Part shown: piece by piece, positions 5,584 to 8,314 of the stretch
How the letters are laid out: each line of letters opens with the position of its first letter
How positions within the stretch are numbered: position 1 is the first letter of the stretch
NCBI GenBank assembly: GCA_009839585.1
Contig: VXPI01000333.1
Coordinates: 1 to 8,314, forward strand
DNA: 8,314 nt
From: Gammaproteobacteria bacterium
GTDB taxonomy: Bacteria; Pseudomonadota; Gammaproteobacteria; Arenicellales; Poriferihabitantaceae
Direction: 5' to 3'
Position numbers and translations under genes: made by a program
Notes under the pieces: generated by a model
Seen by the model: only the letters and a program-made list of their open reading frames with translations
The model's database searches: none
What the model was told of the DNA's origin: nothing

Positions 5584-6575
5584 CACTGTCTTCACAGCCG
5601 TACTTTCTTGTCGATCATCATTCTTTCTATACCTACAGCAAACCGGCTACTGGAAGCGTGATGACCGTGTACCTGCAGCCTGTGGATGAAGATAGCCAGC
5701 AACTCCTGTCTTTTGACATTGATATCGACCCGATGGCCATGCCAATTCCCTGCGATGACTCCTTTGGCAATCGCTATCATCTGTTCAATATCCACCGGAG
5801 TCACATGAGTACAACCGTTCACAGTCGTTCGGTGGTAACCACGTCAGACAGTGCGAGCTTGCCGGAATCACTTGCGCCGGATGCCTGGGGTCGTCTGCGG
5901 GGAGTGCGGCATAATACAGCTTTCTGGGACTATCTGGCAAATGGAAAATACACCAAGCCTTCCCGGTCATTGACGGACTTTGCCGACAGGCATGGCCTGT
6001 CGGCCATGCCTGACCCGCTTCAATGCCTGCAAAAAACCTGCAACACCCTGCATGAAACATTCACCTACAAACCCAACAGTACGAGCGTTGATTCGTCCAT
6101 AGAACATATTCTGGAGACTGGAGAAGGGGTATGTCAGGACTACAGTCATGTGATGATTGCACTGGCACGCAGCTGGGGCATACCCAGCCGTTATGTTTCG
6201 GGTTATCTTTTTCTGGAAGGTGCGCCCGGCGAGCAAAGCCCGCAAGGTGCCAGCCATGCCTGGACTGAATTCTGGCTACCGGAAATCGGCTGGATTGGCT
6301 TTGACCCGACCAATAACAGTATCGTTGACCATCGCCATATTCGACTTGCAAGAGGACGTGATTACTCCGATGTTTCACCAACGCAAGGGGTATTGATTGG
6401 TGGCGGAGATGCCAAACTCGAGATTTCCGTTACCATCAGGGAGGGCGACCAGAACAGCATTTCATCGGGTATAACGGAGAAATCCCGACAGATCGGCCAT
6501 AACGAGGGGGCGACAGACTTGAGGCAAGTTGGGCATTTTGAGCCAAGACATCAAGTAGGCAGCCAGCAACAGTAA
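5580..6575 (+). CDS. Transglutaminase-like cysteine peptidase/amidase of the ATP-grasp/alpha-E operon
   Basis: 331 residues. The N-terminal beta region (about 10-85, with HHSFYTYSKP and VYLQPVDED) matches the bacterial transglutaminase N-terminal domain; a transglutaminase-like core follows (about 145-250). The triad is visible: Cys185 in GEGVCQDYSH, His226 in ASHAWTEFW, Asp242 in GFDPTNN. The family typically follows with HIRLARGRDYSDVSPTQGV and a GG-x-AKLEISVTI strand, both present. No signal peptide is seen, so it acts in the cytoplasm, probably cutting or transferring amide bonds made by the ATP-grasp partner; that role is inferred. The start overlaps the alpha-E stop (ATGA); GAGGA lies 12 bases upstream. 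The last roughly 44 residues (288-331) extend past the usual end of the fold and are polar, rich in Gln, His, Ser and Gly. Confidence 0.92.
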   Translation: MTLSSQPYFLVDHHSFYTYSKPATGSVMTVYLQPVDEDSQQLLSFDIDIDPMAMPIPCDDSFGNRYHLFNIHRSHMSTTVHSRSVVTTSDSASLPESLAPDAWGRLRGVRHNTAFWDYLANGKYTKPSRSLTDFADRHGLSAMPDPLQCLQKTCNTLHETFTYKPNSTSVDSSIEHILETGEGVCQDYSHVMIALARSWGIPSRYVSGYLFLEGAPGEQSPQGASHAWTEFWLPEIGWIGFDPTNNSIVDHRHIRLARGRDYSDVSPTQGVLIGGGDAKLEISVTIREGDQNSISSGITEKSRQIGHNEGATDLRQVGHFEPRHQVGSQQQ

Positions 6576-6654
6576 TTCTTCTCAATCCGGTATGATTGGC
6601 TGAACCGATGTCATTCGACCCTGGACATCCATAGCCATACTCGAGAATTGTTCA
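6576..6654 (+). other. Short gap with possible promoter and inverted repeat before sseA
   Basis: This 79-bp gap holds TATGAT at 6591-6596, a fair -10 without a recognisable -35, and a 6-bp inverted repeat gatgtc (6607-6612) / gacatc (6624-6629) with an 11-base loop. There is no T-run after it, so a factor-independent terminator for the operon is not supported. The sulfurtransferase could be read through from the operon or have its own promoter. Confidence 0.3.
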
Positions 6655-7509
6655 ATGGACTACACAGAATCCCCGCTAATCAGTCCTCACGAGCTGGCAG
6701 ATCGAATCGGTGATTCCAGTCTGGTGGTGCTTGACGGTTCCTGGTATTTGCCGACAGAAAACCGGGATCCCGAACGCGAGTTTCAAAGTCAGCATATTCC
6801 GGGAGCGCGATTCTTCGATATCGATAAAATCTCTGATCTCGACAGCAATTTACCGCATATGCTGCCCAAGCCGGATTATTTCGCCAAGGCAGTCGAAAGA
6901 CTGGGAGTTTCCAATGACTCTCAAGTGGTTGTGTATGACGGCAAGGGACTGTTCTCTGCTGCGCGAGTGTGGTGGATGTTTCAGGTTTTCGGACATAAAT
7001 CGATCCGCTTGCTGTCCGGAGGGCTACCCGCATGGCTGGCTGATGGTTTCCCGACCAGCGACCATGAGCCTGACATCACCTCAGGTACATTCGATGTTGA
7101 TCTTGATTCCAACAAGGTTGCGTCCATGCAGGACATTCTGAATAATCTTGAAACTGGTGAATCCGTCATTCTTGATGCGCGTAGCGCCGGACGATTCACG
7201 GGTACGGATCCCGAACCACGTCCTGAACTGGAAAGCGGGCACATGCCCGGAGCACTCTCACTGCCTTTTACCGAGCTGCTTGAAGATGGAAGACTAAAAT
7301 CAGCTGAAGATCTCAAACAGGTTTTTGAGAATCGAGGCATTATTGATGGCCGGAAACTGGTTACTTCCTGCGGCTCTGGCGTGAGCGCAGCCGTAATTAA
7401 CCTGGCACTGGTGATTGCCGGTTATGGAATGCATCGCCTGTATGACGGTTCATGGACAGAATGGGCTTCTCATGCAGATAACCCTATTGTTTCAGAAAGC
7501 CTGCAATAG
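6655..7509 (+). CDS. sseA: 3-mercaptopyruvate sulfurtransferase (SseA type, two rhodanese domains)
   Basis: 284 residues, the normal length for a two-domain sulfurtransferase. Domain 1 (about 8-135) is the inactive structural rhodanese domain, with HIPGARFFDID (47-57) and VVVYDGKG (91-98); the position of the catalytic Cys is Asp95. Domain 2 (about 155-280) carries LDARSAGRF (173-181), EPRP (187-190), SGHMPGA (194-200) and the active loop CGSGVSA starting at Cys239. CGSGV rather than CRKGV marks the mercaptopyruvate class over thiosulfate rhodanese. Arg180 and Arg189 fit the two substrate-binding arginines of that class. The enzyme moves sulfur from 3-mercaptopyruvate to the catalytic Cys and on to thiols or cyanide, releasing pyruvate, in the cytoplasm. 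Start: ATG 6655 with GAG near 6643. Its 3' end overlaps the convergent gene by 26 bp. Presence beside the operon may be incidental. Confidence 0.9.
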   Translation: MDYTESPLISPHELADRIGDSSLVVLDGSWYLPTENRDPEREFQSQHIPGARFFDIDKISDLDSNLPHMLPKPDYFAKAVERLGVSNDSQVVVYDGKGLFSAARVWWMFQVFGHKSIRLLSGGLPAWLADGFPTSDHEPDITSGTFDVDLDSNKVASMQDILNNLETGESVILDARSAGRFTGTDPEPRPELESGHMPGALSLPFTELLEDGRLKSAEDLKQVFENRGIIDGRKLVTSCGSGVSAAVINLALVIAGYGMHRLYDGSWTEWASHADNPIVSESLQ

Positions 7510-8314
7510 AATTATTCAGCAATTGCACAATCGGCCTTGCCTGTTCCGTTGAATCGTGGACGACCATCGAGAATTCAGTGGAATTGTGCACACTTGCCAT
7601 AAGTGCCTGCGGTATCCCAAAGAGAGATTCAGCAATTTTTGTCAAAGATGCCGAGCGAGTCGCTATCAAGAGCGTACTTACATGATTCCCGTGCATCCGC
7701 AATTGCTTTATGCGTTCGGCCAGGGATTTATCCAGCCCGTCTATGCCGATGCTGAATACTGCTGGTTTCAGGGGTAGCGCCAATCCTTCGGCATCAAGGC
7801 CATTTTCGATCCAGACTGAATCCTCCTCGGCATTCAGGATACTGAAGTCAAGGCCCTGCAAGTTCGCCCGGTCTGCAAATCCGAGAAAAATCACCCTGAC
7901 ACCATTCTTTTGCGACTTGATTTTTGGCAAAGGCTGACCAAGGTGTCCGGTATCGTTTAACCTGGTCAGTTCAGCGTTCCCGGTTGCACGAAACTCCAGT
8001 CGACTGACTGCGCACTGGGATTGCTGGATACAATGATGGTTGCTCTCGGTTAGGCCCAGAGCAACATTGATCAGGGCCTGACTGGTACCGAGGTGCGAGA
8101 CTACCAGAATCCGAGATTTCGATCTGGATATTCGCTCACCCATGAATCCGCATACTCTTTGGTAAAGGTCGAATAGCGGCCTTCTCAATTCTCCGTCCGA
8201 GTATATTTCAAACTTCCCTGGGCTTTCATGAAAAGCCTGGAGAAGAGTGGGACTCTTGTCCTGAATTTCCGAGTGTTTCAACCCCTGCCAATCCGGGATG
8301 TCCACTTCTTGCAG
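7484..8314 (-). CDS. Histidine phosphatase (phosphoglycerate mutase-like), N-terminus beyond right edge
   Basis: 276 codons are visible and the frame is open to the right edge. The GTG at 8305 is not the start, because the first visible residues (LQEVDIPDWQGLKHSEI) match the middle of a histidine-phosphatase domain; the N-terminal RHG motif must lie outside. Domain 1 continues with GELRRPLFDLYQRV (41-54), the second catalytic His in ILVVSHLG (69-76, His74), and LTRLNDTGHL (116-125), its usual C-terminal end. Residues about 139-276 look like a second, degenerate copy: VIFLGFADR (141-149) sits where LVRHGET would be, LLIATRSAS (215-223) replaces VVSHGG-type, and LFGIPQAL and IVQLLNNSIAGFL (262-274) parallel LGLP and LNDTxHL. 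Substrate is unknown; phosphatase and phosphoglycerate mutase activity cannot be separated here. The gene converges on sseA, overlapping its last 26 bases. Confidence 0.82.
   Translation of the reverse strand: MQEVDIPDWQGLKHSEIQDKSPTLLQAFHESPGKFEIYSDGELRRPLFDLYQRVCGFMGERISRSKSRILVVSHLGTSQALINVALGLTESNHHCIQQSQCAVSRLEFRATGNAELTRLNDTGHLGQPLPKIKSQKNGVRVIFLGFADRANLQGLDFSILNAEEDSVWIENGLDAEGLALPLKPAVFSIGIDGLDKSLAERIKQLRMHGNHVSTLLIATRSASLTKIAESLFGIPQALMASVHNSTEFSMVVHDSTEQARPIVQLLNNSIAGFLKQ

Noticed and set aside
8303..8305. GTG as the true start of the histidine phosphatase gene
   Set aside because: The frame is open upstream to the edge, and the residues on both sides of the GTG are a conserved internal segment of the domain. 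The start is outside the window.

Overview
The window looks like bacterial chromosome, most plausibly from a proteobacterium. It has tightly packed operons with ATGA overlaps, a type I signal peptide on a Calx-beta surface protein, and an E. coli-like SseA sulfurtransferase. No rRNA or other taxonomic marker is present, so the lineage stays open. No RNA gene, CRISPR array, transposase or integrase was seen.

Left part (1-2607, minus strand): the first 869 codons of a large secreted Calx-beta repeat protein whose C-terminus lies beyond the left edge. It appears only when the minus strand is read through from the start codon at 2607. This half is GC-rich, roughly 70% in hand-counted lines. Its leader (2608-2830) holds an 11-base C tract (coding-strand sense), a hairpin, an alternative upstream start with a good Shine-Dalgarno, and a consensus -10 box. 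The arrangement resembles a phase-variable surface-protein gene, which is the most interesting signal in the window.

Middle (2717-3060): a GC-rich divergent intergenic region with several short perfect palindromes. Composition falls to about 50% GC near 3040.

Right part (3061-6575, plus strand): a three-gene operon with junctions of 3 nt and then an ATGA overlap. It encodes a circularly permuted ATP-grasp enzyme (DUF404/DUF407), an alpha-E protein (DUF403/COG2307) and a transglutaminase-like cysteine peptidase/amidase with an intact Cys-His-Asp triad. This known but biochemically poorly characterised trio is predicted to make, and possibly trim or transfer, a small peptide or amide-linked product. 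A 3-mercaptopyruvate sulfurtransferase (SseA type, CGSGV loop) follows at 6655-7509.

Right edge (7484-8314, minus strand): a histidine phosphatase gene entering from outside the window, converging on and overlapping sseA by 26 bp. Its C-terminal half reads as a second, catalytically degenerate histidine-phosphatase domain.

The operon genes probably act together. Nothing in the sequence links the Calx-beta protein to them functionally.
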